64,000 bases of DNA from contig NC_009656.1 of NCBI RefSeq assembly GCF_000017205.1, forward strand, positions 4,716,001-4,780,000, in the 5' to 3' direction. This document shows positions 23,414 through 37,184 of this stretch, piece by piece. How positions within the stretch are numbered: the stretch's first letter is position 1; the number at the start of each line of letters is the position of its first letter. Source of the stretch: Pseudomonas paraeruginosa PA7 (GTDB lineage Bacteria > Pseudomonadota > Gammaproteobacteria > Pseudomonadales > Pseudomonadaceae). Under the pieces are notes generated by a model. It was not told the DNA's origin. It did no database searches and was given only the letters and a program-made list of their open reading frames with translations. The position numbers and the translations under genes are program-made.

Positions 23414-24430
23414 TCAGACCGCAACCAGGCGCACGCTGGCGCCTTCGCCGACGCCCAGGGCCTCGGCGGCTTCAACACTCAGGGCCACCGGCTTGCCGGG
23501 CGCCCAATCCAGGTCCAGCACGACCGCGCGGAAGTCCTGGAGCTGGCCGTTGGTGACCAGGTAGGGGCGACCGCTCTTCGGCGCCTCGCCGATCTTCACC
23601 GGCACCACCCGGCTCTGGGCGATCGAGCGGATCCCCGAGGTACGCGCGTGCAGGGTCGGGCCGCCATCGAAGATATCGATGTAGTTGTCGGTCTCGAAGC
23701 CTTCGCGCATCAGGATGTCGAAGGTGATCTGCGCTCGCGGGTGGACCTGGCCCATGGATTCCTGGGCGGCGTCCGGCAACAGCGGCACGTAGATCGGGTA
23801 ATGCGGCATCAGCTCGGCGAGGAAGGTCCGGCTCTTCAGCCCGGAGAGCTTTTCCGCCTCGATGTAGTTGAGGTCGAAGAAATTGCGCCCGACCGCGTTC
23901 CAGAACGGCGATTCGCCCTGCTCGTCGCTGTAGCCGACGATCTCTACCACCACCGCGTCGGCGAAGCGCTCCGGATGGCTGGCCATGAACAGCAGGCGGC
24001 CGCGCGAGTTGAGTTCGGCGTAGACGCTCTGCACCAGGTCGCGCTGCACGTAGAAGCTGGTCAGCAGGCTGTTGCCGGTAAGGTCGTGGCACAGCGAGAG
24101 GACATGGATCTTGTTGTGGATCGACAGCGAGCGCGAGGCGTGCACGAAGGTTTCGTTGCGGAAGCTGTAGAACGGCTCGGAGAAGCCGGCCGAGGCGACG
24201 ATCGCCGAGCAGCCGACCAGCTCGCCGCTGGCGCTGTCCTCGAGGACGAAGAAATAGCTTTCCTCGCCGTTGTAGCTCACTTCCGCGGCGAACGAGGCCT
24301 CGGAGGCGAGGATCTTGTCGCGCAGGCGTTCGGCGTCATCCGGCAAGGACGTGACGCCCACCGGGCTGTCCGCCGCCAGACGCTGCACCTGTGGCAGGTC
24401 GGCCGCTTGGGCGGGGCGCATCACCAACAT
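23414..24430 (-). CDS. aruF: Arginine/ornithine N-succinyltransferase subunit AruF
   Basis: Subunit I of the heteromeric arginine/ornithine succinyltransferase. 338 residues, colinear with AruG: MLVMRPAQAADLPQVQRLA, GESPFWNAVGRNFF and FDGGPTLHAR match AruG blocks at the same positions. That points to a gene duplication that specialised into two subunits. AAGGAG precedes the ATG. A 226-base gap separates it from aruC and contains a structured GC-rich element. PAO1 equivalent PA0896. Confidence 0.95.
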   Translation of the reverse strand: MLVMRPAQAADLPQVQRLAADSPVGVTSLPDDAERLRDKILASEASFAAEVSYNGEESYFFVLEDSASGELVGCSAIVASAGFSEPFYSFRNETFVHASRSLSIHNKIHVLSLCHDLTGNSLLTSFYVQRDLVQSVYAELNSRGRLLFMASHPERFADAVVVEIVGYSDEQGESPFWNAVGRNFFDLNYIEAEKLSGLKSRTFLAELMPHYPIYVPLLPDAAQESMGQVHPRAQITFDILMREGFETDNYIDIFDGGPTLHARTSGIRSIAQSRVVPVKIGEAPKSGRPYLVTNGQLQDFRAVVLDLDWAPGKPVALSVEAAEALGVGEGASVRLVAV

Positions 24431-24566
24431 GGCGTCACTCCTTTCTCAGACAACGATGATTGCTGCATCCATGCGCGGGATCGCGGCACCATCCTGTGCC
24501 ACGGGGTCGATCATCCAGCAGGGAAGTAGGCGCACCGCGCACGGCACGCTTCACGGCCCCGGCGCA

Positions 24567-24632
24567 GGCCGGGACCGGCACGCCCGGGGCCCGTGCGGAC
24601 CACCCGGGGCGTCACGACCGGGGGTCCCGGCC
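24567..24632. repeat. Long-range GC-rich stem just after aruC
   Basis: Arms GGCCGGGACC (24567-24576) and GGTCCCGGCC (24623-24632) are exact complements. They enclose further GC-rich dyads such as GCACG / CGTGC. No U-run follows. Located in the aruC-aruF gap, 24 bases past the aruC stop, it could shield the 3' end of an aruC-only mRNA. Confidence 0.5.
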
Positions 24633-24656
24633 TCCAGCGGGACGCCAGGGTCCGGC

Positions 24657-26238
<1,582 letters not shown>

Positions 26239-27228
26239 TCAGCCGCGCTCGACCGGGGTGAAGGTCGAGTCGAAGGCGCTGCCGCCGCGCCGCTGGTTGC
26301 GGTCCTCGCGCGGCGTGACGCCGAAGAAGTTGCGGTAGGCGCTGGAGAAGTGCGGTCCGGAAGAGAAACCGCAGGACAGGCCGATCTGGATGATCGACTT
26401 GCTGGTCTGCATCAGCATCTGCCGCGCGCGGTTCAGGCGCAGCTCCAGGTAGTACTGGCTGGGCACGCGGTTCAGGTACTGCTTGAAGATACGCTCCAAC
26501 TGGCGCCGCGAGACACAGACGTGCTGGGCGATCTCGTCGGTGGTCAGCGGCTCCTCGATGTTGGCCTCCATCAGCAGCACCGCCTGGGTCAGCTTCGGAT
26601 GGCTGGAGCCGAGGCGGTTCTTCAGCGGGATGCGCTGGCGCTCGTTGCCTTCGCGGATGCGCTCCACCACCAGTTCCTCCGAGACCGCGCCGGCCAGTTC
26701 CGCGCCATGGTCGCGGGACAGCAGCGCCAGCAGCAGGTCGAGCACCGCCATGCCGCCGCAGGCGGTCATGCGGTCGCGATCCCATTCGAACAGGTGGTTG
26801 GTGGCGATGACCTTGGGGAAGCGCTCGGTGAAGTCGTCGTGCCAGCGCCAGTGCACCGCGGCGCGATAGCCGTCGAGCAGGCCCAGTTGGGCCAGCGGGT
26901 AGATGCCGGCGGACAGCGCGCCGATCGCCGTGCCCGAGCGCGCCAGTTGCTTGAGCGCCATGCCCAGCGCCGGCGATACCGCGGCCGGCGCCTCATCGGC
27001 GACCAGGAACAGCCGCGAGCACTGCTCCAGCCTGCCGTTCCAGGCCAGCCCCGGCAGGCGCCAGCCCTCCTCTTCCGGCGGCGCCTCGGCGAGCAGGAAC
27101 AGCGGCTCGTAGAGAGCTTCGGGATGCAGCCGGCGGGCCGCCCGCAGGGCTTCCTCGGCGAGCGATAGCGTGAGCGCGCGGGTGGCGGGCCAGAGGAGGA
27201 AACCGATGCGTTGGGGTTGGGCAGTCAT
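26239..27228 (-). CDS. argR: Arginine-responsive regulator ArgR (AraC family)
   Basis: 329 residues. The N-terminal ~200 form a DJ-1/PfpI (class I glutamine amidotransferase-like) domain; the last ~100 are an AraC/XylS double helix-turn-helix (TTDEIAQHVCVSRRQLERIF and CGFSSGPHFSSAYRNFFGVTPRE). It is unrelated to E. coli ArgR. In P. aeruginosa it activates aot and aru operons and represses biosynthetic genes. Last gene of the aot operon, 32 bases after aotP, so uptake and its regulator are made together. PAO1 equivalent PA0893. Confidence 0.96.
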   Translation of the reverse strand: MTAQPQRIGFLLWPATRALTLSLAEEALRAARRLHPEALYEPLFLLAEAPPEEEGWRLPGLAWNGRLEQCSRLFLVADEAPAAVSPALGMALKQLARSGTAIGALSAGIYPLAQLGLLDGYRAAVHWRWHDDFTERFPKVIATNHLFEWDRDRMTACGGMAVLDLLLALLSRDHGAELAGAVSEELVVERIREGNERQRIPLKNRLGSSHPKLTQAVLLMEANIEEPLTTDEIAQHVCVSRRQLERIFKQYLNRVPSQYYLELRLNRARQMLMQTSKSIIQIGLSCGFSSGPHFSSAYRNFFGVTPREDRNQRRGGSAFDSTFTPVERG

Positions 27229-27260
27229 GGGAGCAGCTTAGCCGGCCTCTGCGATGAATG

Positions 27261-28025
27261 TTACTTGAGGCTGCCGGAGAGGAACTGCTTGAGGCGGTCC
27301 GACTGCGGGTTGGCGAGGACTTCCTTCGGGCAGCCGCGCTCTTCGACCAGGCCCTTGTGGAGGAACACCAACTGGTTCGAGACCTCGCGGGCGAAGCCCA
27401 TCTCGTGGGTTACCACCACCATGGTGCGGCCTTCCTGCGCCAGGTCCTGCATGACCTTCAGCACCTCGCCGACCAGTTCGGGGTCGAGCGCCGAGGTCGG
27501 CTCGTCGAACAGCATGACTTCCGGCTCCACCGCCAGCGCCCGGGCGATCGCCACGCGCTGCTGCTCGCCGCCGCTCATGTGCGCCGGATAGGCGTCCTTG
27601 CGGTGCGCCACGCCGACCTTGGCCAGGTAGTGCTCGGCCTTCTCGATGGCTTCCTTCTTCGCCACCCCGAGGACGTGGACCGGCGCCTCGATGACGTTCT
27701 CCAGGGCGCTCATGTGCGACCACAGGTTGAAATGCTGGAACACCATCGACAGGCGCGAGCGCATGCGCTGCAGCTGGCGGGAGTCGGCAGCCTTCAGCGC
27801 GCCATCGCGGCCGGGCACCAGCTTCAGCTCCTCGCCGTTGAGCAGGATCTTGCCGGCGTGCGGCTGCTCCAGCAGGTTGATGCAACGCAGGAAGGTGCTC
27901 TTGCCGGAACCGCTCGAGCCGATGATGCTGATCACGTCGCCCGCTTTCGCCGCCAGCGAGACGCCCTTGAGCACCTCGTGGCTACCGTAGCGCTTGTGCA
28001 GGTCTTGGACTTCCAGTTTGTACAT
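27261..28025 (-). CDS. aotP: Arginine/ornithine ABC transporter ATPase AotP
   Basis: 254 residues, HisP-type polar amino acid ABC ATPase. Walker A GSSGSGKST near residue 37, signature MSGGEQQR, Walker B VMLFDEPTSALD, and the His switch VTHEMGF. Powers import by AotJ/AotQ/AotM at the inner membrane. Sits 19 bases after aotO and upstream of argR. PAO1 equivalent PA0892. Confidence 0.96.
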   Translation of the reverse strand: MYKLEVQDLHKRYGSHEVLKGVSLAAKAGDVISIIGSSGSGKSTFLRCINLLEQPHAGKILLNGEELKLVPGRDGALKAADSRQLQRMRSRLSMVFQHFNLWSHMSALENVIEAPVHVLGVAKKEAIEKAEHYLAKVGVAHRKDAYPAHMSGGEQQRVAIARALAVEPEVMLFDEPTSALDPELVGEVLKVMQDLAQEGRTMVVVTHEMGFAREVSNQLVFLHKGLVEERGCPKEVLANPQSDRLKQFLSGSLK

Positions 28026-28044
28026 GTTGTGTGTTCTCGGCTAA

Positions 28045-29157
28045 TCAGTCGCTGAGCAAGCGTCCCTGACGGATCGGTTGACGACCGGCCACCTTGGCCA
28101 GCCAGAGTCCCGGCTGCGCATAGCGCATCCGTTCGATGGCGAAAAGCACGCCGGACACCCCGGCGCACACCGTGCTGGCGCGGTCGGCCAGGGGATCGAT
28201 GACCTGGAACAGCGGCTCGCCCGCCTCCACCCATTCGCCCGGCCGGCGCAGGAAGCTGACCACGCCGGTATGCGGGGCGTGCACGTATTCGGTGCCCTCG
28301 AAGGGCAGGCCTTCGCAGCAGTCCTCGGGCGCTGGCGGCCATTCGCCCTCGACGAAGCCCTGTTCGGCGAGGAAGGCCAGGATCGCCTCGGCGCTGGCCT
28401 CGGCCTGTTGCGGCGAGGTATCGGCCTGGCCACCCAGTTCGACGGTGGTCGCCAGGCAGGCCAGTGGCAGCGCGGCACGCGGATACAGGCGCGACAGGCG
28501 CAGCCAGGGCACCGAGCAGGCCTCGTCGAACGAGCCGCCGCCGGACTCCTCGGCGAGCAGCCCGACGGCGGCGCCCAGGCGCGCGGCCAGGGAGGCGAAG
28601 GCCGGCCACTGCTGCGGCAGGGTATAGAGGTGAATCGCGGCCTCGAAGTCGCAGTGCAGATCGAGCACCAGGTCGGCATCGCAGGCATGGCGGTAGAGCA
28701 GACGCTGCATGCCGTCCAGCTCCGAGGTCGCCGGCGGCAGCGCGTCCAGCGCCTCGCGCAGGGTCTGGCGGACCAGCGCAACGTTGGCCCGCGGGTCGTC
28801 GCCCAGGCGCTCGCCGGCGCTGTCGATCACCGCGTCCAGCAGGTCGGGGAAATCGCGGTTGAAATTGCGCCCGCTGCTCATCTCGAAGCGCCCCTGGTGC
28901 AGCGCCTGGATCATCTGCCCGAGACCGACCGGATTGGCCACCGGCACCAGCTCGACGGTGCCGCGCAGGCGGCCTTCCGCCTCCAGCCGGCGCAACCGCT
29001 GCTTCAGCTCCCAGGCGGTGCGCATCCCCGGCAGTTCGTCGGCGTGCAGGCTGGACTGGATGTAGACCTTGCGCGCGCCGGAGCCGAAGCGGAACACGCT
29101 CAGGCGCTTCTCGCTTCCCAGGGTGCTCCATGGCAGCAGGTGATCGATACGCTCCAT
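28045..29157 (-). CDS. aotO: AotO, succinylglutamate desuccinylase/aspartoacylase-family protein
   Basis: 370 residues of the AstE/AspA zinc-carboxypeptidase-like family. It has YIQSSLHADELPGM (His/Glu zinc ligands) and VLDLHCDFEAAIHLY (His ligand), with a C-terminal beta-domain. It lies inside the arginine/ornithine transporter operon but is not a transporter part. It resembles AruE in fold only, not closely in sequence, so it probably acts on another N-acyl amino acid or related compound. The metal site looks intact, so an active hydrolase is expected. ATG 29157 has GGAGG upstream. PAO1 equivalent PA0891. Confidence 0.82.
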   Translation of the reverse strand: MERIDHLLPWSTLGSEKRLSVFRFGSGARKVYIQSSLHADELPGMRTAWELKQRLRRLEAEGRLRGTVELVPVANPVGLGQMIQALHQGRFEMSSGRNFNRDFPDLLDAVIDSAGERLGDDPRANVALVRQTLREALDALPPATSELDGMQRLLYRHACDADLVLDLHCDFEAAIHLYTLPQQWPAFASLAARLGAAVGLLAEESGGGSFDEACSVPWLRLSRLYPRAALPLACLATTVELGGQADTSPQQAEASAEAILAFLAEQGFVEGEWPPAPEDCCEGLPFEGTEYVHAPHTGVVSFLRRPGEWVEAGEPLFQVIDPLADRASTVCAGVSGVLFAIERMRYAQPGLWLAKVAGRQPIRQGRLLSD

Positions 29158-29170
29158 GCGGTCCTCCGGG

Positions 29171-29869
29171 TCAGGATTTGCGCGGCGCCAGGTAGGCCAG
29201 CCAGCGTCGTTCGGCAAGCTTGAACAGGCGCACCAGGATGAAGGTCAGGCACAGGTAGAACAGGCCGGCGGTGATGAACGCCTCGAACGGCAGGTAGTAC
29301 TGCGAGTAGACGTTCCGCGCGGCGCCGGTGATGTCCACCAGGGTGACGATGGACGCCAGGCTGGTGGTCTGCAGCATCATGATCACCTCGTTGCTGTACT
29401 GCGGCAGGGCGCGACGCAGCGCCGAGGGCAGGAGGATGCGGCGGTACATCTGCAGGCGCGACATGCCCATCGCCTTGGCCGCCTCGATCTCGCCGTGGGG
29501 CGTGGCCTTCAGGCTGCCGGCAAGGATCTCGGCGGTATAGGCGCTGGTGTTGATGGCGAACGCCAGGCAGGCGCAGAACGAGGCGTTCGACAACCAGGGC
29601 CACAGCGCGCTTTCGCGCACCGCGTCGAACTGCGCCAGGCCGTAGTAGATCAGGAACAGTTGGACCAGCATCGGCGTGCCGCGGATCACATAGGTGTAGA
29701 GCCAGGCCGGGAAATTCACCAGCGGCTGCCTGGAGACCCGCATCAGCGCCAGCGGCACCGCCAGCAGCAGACCGACCAGGAGGGAGATCGAGAGCAGCCT
29801 GAGGGTGACCAGCAGGCCGTCGAAATAGAGCGGAAGGCTGTCCCAGATGACAGAGAAATCGAAGATCAC
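29171..29869 (-). CDS. aotM: Arginine/ornithine ABC transporter permease AotM
   Basis: 232 residues, HisM-type permease with about five membrane segments. The EAA loop EIEAAKAMGMSRLQMYRRI contacts the ATPase. The start is GTG 29869 preceded by AGGGG. Partner of AotQ in the inner-membrane channel; 16 bases separate them. PAO1 equivalent PA0890. Confidence 0.94.
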   Translation of the reverse strand: MIFDFSVIWDSLPLYFDGLLVTLRLLSISLLVGLLLAVPLALMRVSRQPLVNFPAWLYTYVIRGTPMLVQLFLIYYGLAQFDAVRESALWPWLSNASFCACLAFAINTSAYTAEILAGSLKATPHGEIEAAKAMGMSRLQMYRRILLPSALRRALPQYSNEVIMMLQTTSLASIVTLVDITGAARNVYSQYYLPFEAFITAGLFYLCLTFILVRLFKLAERRWLAYLAPRKS

Positions 29870-29885
29870 GGCAAGGCCCCTTGAT

Positions 29886-30575
29886 TCACAGTTCCGCGGT
29901 TTTCACGCCGACCGAATAGCGGCGCTCGAGCAGACGCAGCAACAGCAGCGACACGCTGGTCACCAGCAGGTACAGGCCGGCCACGGCGAGGTAATAGGTG
30001 AACGGCTCGCGGGTCGCGTCGGAAGCCTGCTTGGCCTTGAACATCATGTCCTGCAGGCCGACCACGGAAATCAGCGCGGTGGCCTTGACCAGCACCAGCC
30101 AGTTGTTGGTGAAGCCGGGGATCGCCAGGCGGATCATCTGCGGCACCTGGACGCGGAAGAACACCTGGCGGTGACTCATGCCGTAGGCATAGCCGGCCTC
30201 GCCCTGGCCCTTGGGGATCGCCATGAAGGCGCCGCGGAAGGTCTCCGAAAGATAGGCGCCGAAGATGAAACCGAGGGTGCCGACGCCGGAGACGAAGGGA
30301 TTCAGGTCGATGTAGTCGTCGTAGCCGAACTGCGGTGCGACCCAGTTCAACAGGGCCTGGCCACCGTAGAAGATCAGCAGGATCAGCACCAGGTCGGGAA
30401 TGCCGCGTACCACCGTGGCGTACAGGTCGCCGCACCAGGCCAGCCAGCGCACCGGCGACAGGCGGAAGGCCGCGCCGAGCAGGCCGAGCATGATGGCCAG
30501 GAGCATGGAAAGCAGGGCCAGCTGGAGAGTCAGCCAGGCGCCATCGACGATGGTCGCACCGTAGCCAGTGATCAT
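29886..30575 (-). CDS. aotQ: Arginine/ornithine ABC transporter permease AotQ
   Basis: 229 residues, HisQ-type permease. About five membrane segments and the EAA loop GEAGYAYGMSHRQVFFRVQ. ATG 30575 is chosen; the TTG one codon upstream is unlikely. A nested hairpin with a U-run separates it from aotJ, so it should be expressed below the binding protein. PAO1 equivalent PA0889. Confidence 0.94.
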   Translation of the reverse strand: MITGYGATIVDGAWLTLQLALLSMLLAIMLGLLGAAFRLSPVRWLAWCGDLYATVVRGIPDLVLILLIFYGGQALLNWVAPQFGYDDYIDLNPFVSGVGTLGFIFGAYLSETFRGAFMAIPKGQGEAGYAYGMSHRQVFFRVQVPQMIRLAIPGFTNNWLVLVKATALISVVGLQDMMFKAKQASDATREPFTYYLAVAGLYLLVTSVSLLLLRLLERRYSVGVKTAEL

Positions 30576-30630
30576 CAAAACGGTACCTCTATGCAGCTAA
30601 TGCAGCGCTAAAGCAGGGGCGTCCACTCAA

Positions 30631-30678
30631 TAAAAAAGTGGCACAAACAGCGCGAGGCGTCGCGGAGGTTTGTGCCAC
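30631..30678 (-). terminator. Nested hairpin/partial terminator between aotJ and aotQ
   Basis: An outer perfect 11-bp stem GTGGCACAAAC / GTTTGTGCCAC encloses an inner CGCGA / TCGCG stem. It is followed on the minus strand by TTTTTT. It starts 16 bases after the aotJ stop. Confidence 0.75.
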
Positions 30679-30693
30679 CTGTGACGGACAGCG

Positions 30694-31473
30694 TCAGTTC
30701 GCGCCGTAGACGTCGAAGCTGAAGTACTTGTCCTGGATCTGCTTGTACTTGCCGTTGGCGCGCAGGGCGTCGATGGCCGCGTTGAACTTGCCGGCCAGCT
30801 CGCTATCGCCCTTGCGCACGGCAATACCGACGCCTTCGCCGAAATACTTCACATCGTTCAGTTGCGGGCCGACGAAGGCGTAGCCCTTGCCGGCGTCGGT
30901 CTTGAGGAAGCCGTCCTCGAGATTCACCGAGTCGGCGACCACCGCGTCGAGACGACCGGCCACCAGGTCCATGTTGGCCTCCTGCTGGGAGTTGTAGCGC
31001 ACCACTTCGACGCCGGCCGGGGTCAGTTCGCCGGAGGCATAGCGGTCGGCGGTGCTGCCGCGCAGGACGCCGGCCTTCCTGCCCTTCAGGTCGGCCTTGG
31101 GATCGTTGAGGCTGGCGCCTTCCTTCATCACGAAGCGCGCCGGGGTGTTGTAGTACTTGTTGGTGAAGTCCACCGAGCGCTTGCGCTCGTCGGTGATGGT
31201 CATCGACGACAGGATGGCGTCGATCTTGCGCACCTTCAGCGCCGGGATCAGGCCGTCGAACTCCTGCTCGACCCACTTGCACTGCACCTTCATCTCCTCG
31301 CAGAGGGCATTGCCGATATCCACGTCGAAGCCTGCCAGCTGGCCATCCGGGGTCTTCAGCGAGAACGGCGGGTAGGCCGCCTCGATGCCGATGCGCACCG
31401 GCTTGTCGGCGGCGAAAGTGGGCAGGGAGAGCACGGACAGCGCCAGGGCGCCGAGAAGTGCGAGCTTCTTCAT
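30694..31473 (-). CDS. aotJ: Arginine/ornithine periplasmic binding protein AotJ
   Basis: 259 residues. Signal peptide [21 protein letters not shown], then a class 3 solute-binding fold ([35 protein letters not shown], and a paired CEEMKVQC disulfide). It captures arginine and ornithine for AotQMP. AAGGAG precedes ATG 31473; the longer open frame is upstream untranslated sequence. First gene of the aot-argR operon under an ArgR-type promoter. PAO1 equivalent PA0888. Confidence 0.96.
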   Translation of the reverse strand: MKKLALLGALALSVLSLPTFAADKPVRIGIEAAYPPFSLKTPDGQLAGFDVDIGNALCEEMKVQCKWVEQEFDGLIPALKVRKIDAILSSMTITDERKRSVDFTNKYYNTPARFVMKEGASLNDPKADLKGRKAGVLRGSTADRYASGELTPAGVEVVRYNSQQEANMDLVAGRLDAVVADSVNLEDGFLKTDAGKGYAFVGPQLNDVKYFGEGVGIAVRKGDSELAGKFNAAIDALRANGKYKQIQDKYFSFDVYGAN

Positions 31474-31634
31474 CTGGAACTCCTTCGAAGGGGATAGCAT
31501 CGATTGGCAGGAGAAATAGAACCTTGCCCAGGCCGCCGACGGATATGCGTGTTCACCGGCTCTTGCGCAGGGACGCCTTCTCGTGGAAAGGGCGCCAGCT
31601 GGGGTGAGCGGCATTCTAGCGACAGGCCGGAAGT

Positions 31635-31699
31635 GGTTATTTCTTCAATGCGACAACTAATTATAAAAGCACCGAAGAGGGCTTTCGGCGATATTGACA
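31635..31699 (-). promoter_or_regulatory. aotJ promoter with ArgR half-sites
   Basis: Perfect -10 TATAAT (31660-31665, minus strand). Four bases downstream starts TGTCGC-N8-AA (31635-31655), an exact ArgR half-site. A weaker one, TGTCAA-N8-AA (31679-31699), overlaps the poor -35 region, as expected for an activator-dependent promoter. Confidence 0.72.
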
Positions 31700-31964
31700 G
31701 GCAGCTGCATTTGTGCCCGGAAAGCGCGAAGTGTAATCAATGAGTAAAGCAAATCTCAAGCCATAAATTGGTAATTCCTTCTTCTTCAACGGTTTGGACG
31801 AGCCGACTCGCTTCGCCTGCTACCCCGTGTCGCACCCTCACGGTGCGTGGCGTTTCCTCTCGCCCCAATTATGCGCAGGCGCGCATCACCGAAGTGTTAC
31901 CGCCCACGCATTCCCGCGCGCGCCCATTCGGCACGCCCTCCTCCTCGACCCGCGCCAAATGAAA

Positions 31965-31994
31965 GACCCCGCGCAGCTCGCACCGCGCGGGGTC
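31965..31994 (-). terminator. acsA terminator
   Basis: 10-bp perfect stem GACCCCGCGC / GCGCGGGGTC with a 10-base loop, followed on the minus strand by TTTCATTT. Begins about 20 bases after the acsA stop. Confidence 0.75.
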
Positions 31995-32013
31995 GTTTCG
32001 GATCAGGCGGGAG

Positions 32014-33969
<1,956 letters not shown>

Positions 33970-34148
33970 GGCTTTAACCTCGGTACGTGAGTGTTGTTTT
34001 TGTTGTGCCCAGTTGTAGCGAGCGCACACTCCACGAACCATACGACCATGGTCTTACCACTGCGCGACACCACCTATGGTCGCTATAAGCCGCGCCGATC
34101 GTAGCCTTGCGTGGGTCGGCGGGGCGCGTCACTCACCCCGCCCCGGCC

Positions 34149-35432
34149 TCAGCTCATGCCCAGCAGGCCGGGCAGCCACAGCGAGATCAGCGGCACGTAG
34201 GTCACCAGGAGCAGGAACAGCAGCAGGATCATCAGCCACGGCAGCGCCGCGCGGATGGTCGCGCCCAGCGGCATACCGGTGACCGCCGAGGTGACGAACA
34301 GGTTGAGGCCCACCGGCGGGTGCACCAGGCCGATCTCCATGTTCACCACCATGACGATGCCCAGGTGGATCGGGTCGATGCCCAGCTTCATGGCGATGGG
34401 GAAGAAGATCGGCGCCAGGATCAGCACGATCGCCGAGGGCTCCATGAAGCTGCCGGCGACCAGCAGGACCACGTTGACCATCAGCAGGAAGCCGATCGGG
34501 GTCAGGCCTTCCTGCACCACCCATTCGGTGATCTGCTGGGGGATCTGCTCGGTGGTCAACACATGGGCGAAGAGCATGGCGTTGGCGATGATGAACATCA
34601 GCATGATGCTCAGCCGCCCCGACTCCAGCAGCACCTTGGGACAGTCGCGCAGGCGCATGTCCTTGTACACGAACAGCGCGACGAAGGCCGAATACACCGC
34701 CGCCACCGCCGCCGCCTCGGTGGGGGTGAACAGCCCGGAGTAGATGCCGCCGAGGATGATCACCAGCAGCAACAGGCCCCAGCCGGCGCGGCGCGCGGCG
34801 GCCAGCCACTCGCGGAAACTGGCGCGCGGCTGCGCCGGCAGCTTCTTGACCCGCGCGACGATGTAGATCACCACCATCAGGATCACCCCGAGCAGCAGCC
34901 CCGGAACCACCCCGGCGACGAACAGCTTGCCCACCGAGGTCTCGGTGGCGGCGGCGTAGACCACCATCACGATCGATGGCGGGATGAGGATGCCCAGGGT
35001 CCCGGCGTTGCAGATGATCCCTGCGCCGAAGGCGCGCGGATAGCCGGAGCGCACCATGCCGGCCACGGCGATCGAACCGACCGCCGCCACCGTCGCCGGC
35101 GACGAGCCGGACAGCGCGGCGAACAGCATGCAGGCGAGCACCGCGGCGATCGCCAGGCCGCCGCGGATGTGCCCGACGCAGGCGTTGGCGAAGTCGATCA
35201 GGCGCCGCGCCACGCCACCGGTGGTCATGAACGCGCCGGAGAGCAGGAAGAACGGGATCGCCAGTAGCGTGTAGGCCTCGGAGGTCTCGAACAGCTTGAT
35301 CGCCAGCGAGCGTACCGAGTCCGGGCTGAACAGCAGGATCGTCAGCGCGCCGGACAGCCCCAGGGAGATGGCGATGGGCACGCCGATGAACATGAACAGG
35401 AACAGCAGCAGGAACAGGATCAGCACGGTCAT
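34149..35432 (-). CDS. TRAP transporter large permease (DctM family)
   Basis: 427 residues with about twelve membrane segments; family motifs include ALSGSSPATVAAVGSIA, GTLGILIPPSI and GLVHPPVGLNLF. It is the ion-driven channel subunit of a tripartite periplasmic transporter. The start ATG 35432 overlaps the stop of the small permease gene by 4 bp. It closes the cluster of itaconate-degradation genes, so itaconate or a related C5-dicarboxylate is the likely cargo; a general C4-dicarboxylate role is the alternative. PAO1 equivalent PA0886. Confidence 0.9.
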   Translation of the reverse strand: MTVLILFLLLFLFMFIGVPIAISLGLSGALTILLFSPDSVRSLAIKLFETSEAYTLLAIPFFLLSGAFMTTGGVARRLIDFANACVGHIRGGLAIAAVLACMLFAALSGSSPATVAAVGSIAVAGMVRSGYPRAFGAGIICNAGTLGILIPPSIVMVVYAAATETSVGKLFVAGVVPGLLLGVILMVVIYIVARVKKLPAQPRASFREWLAAARRAGWGLLLLVIILGGIYSGLFTPTEAAAVAAVYSAFVALFVYKDMRLRDCPKVLLESGRLSIMLMFIIANAMLFAHVLTTEQIPQQITEWVVQEGLTPIGFLLMVNVVLLVAGSFMEPSAIVLILAPIFFPIAMKLGIDPIHLGIVMVVNMEIGLVHPPVGLNLFVTSAVTGMPLGATIRAALPWLMILLLFLLLVTYVPLISLWLPGLLGMS

Positions 35433-36067
35433 GGACGGTACTCCCCGGTCTCTTCGCCGGCCAGTTTGGAGGCCTCGGCGGCTTCGTCGGCGAGACCCAG
35501 CCCGAGCTGGCGACCGCGCAGCAGGTTGACCAGGATTTCCAGGTAGCGCAGCAGCACCAGGCCGAAGCCGAGCGGCACCACCATCGCGATGTAGGCCTGG
35601 AGGATGCCGAAGTGATCGAGGTCCTCGGCGCCGATGCCGGCGACGAACAGGGTCTTCACCCAGTCGTAGCTGGCGATCATGAACAGCCCGGCGTAGCCCA
35701 GGCAGCACAGGCAGGCGAGCACCCCGACCAGGCGCTGCAGCGGGCGCGGCGCCAGGCGCACCAGGGCGTCCACCCCGAGGTGACCGGCAGTGCGCACGCC
35801 GTAGGCGATGCCGAGGAAGATCAGCCAGGCGAACAGCGCCCTGGTCAGCGCATTGCTCCAGGACATGTCCTGGGCCACCCCGAGGATCGCGTCGCCCACC
35901 GAGTACAGCGGAGCCCGCAGCGGCGGCAGGCGGTCGCCGAGGTCGTAGAACAGGGTGAAGACGTTGGTCATCACCACATAGAGGAAGGTCACCAGCGTCA
36001 TCGCCGCCAGCAGGAAGGCGATGGCGCCCTCCTCGAAGCGGTTGCAGACGCGCACGAGTCGATTCAT
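35429..36067 (-). CDS. TRAP transporter small permease (DctQ family)
   Basis: 212 residues with four membrane segments and an acidic C-terminal tail, the DctQ design. Partner of the large permease, to which it is translationally coupled (ATGA). ATG 36067 is preferred to a GTG five codons earlier, though both are possible. Follows the binding-protein gene by ~48 bases. PAO1 equivalent PA0885. Confidence 0.88.
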   Translation of the reverse strand: MNRLVRVCNRFEEGAIAFLLAAMTLVTFLYVVMTNVFTLFYDLGDRLPPLRAPLYSVGDAILGVAQDMSWSNALTRALFAWLIFLGIAYGVRTAGHLGVDALVRLAPRPLQRLVGVLACLCCLGYAGLFMIASYDWVKTLFVAGIGAEDLDHFGILQAYIAMVVPLGFGLVLLRYLEILVNLLRGRQLGLGLADEAAEASKLAGEETGEYRP

Positions 36068-36115
36068 TTCGGTGTTCTCCACAATGCCCCGCCCGGCCGG
36101 GCGGGGCCGGACGGG

Positions 36116-37120
<1,005 letters not shown>

Positions 37121-37184
37121 TCAGATTGTTGTTGTGCTTTCGAGGTATCGACGAGCCTGACGCAGCTGGCGCGTTCGGAGAATT

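Larger units (their letters stand above)
31474..32013. other. 540-base intergenic region aotJ / acsA
   Basis: The left third is the aotJ leader and promoter, with ArgR half-sites (31635-31699). 31965-31994 is the acsA terminator. The stretch 31740-31960 has short open frames on the plus strand, but none has a ribosome-binding site or recognisable protein, so I call nothing there. Confidence 0.5.
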
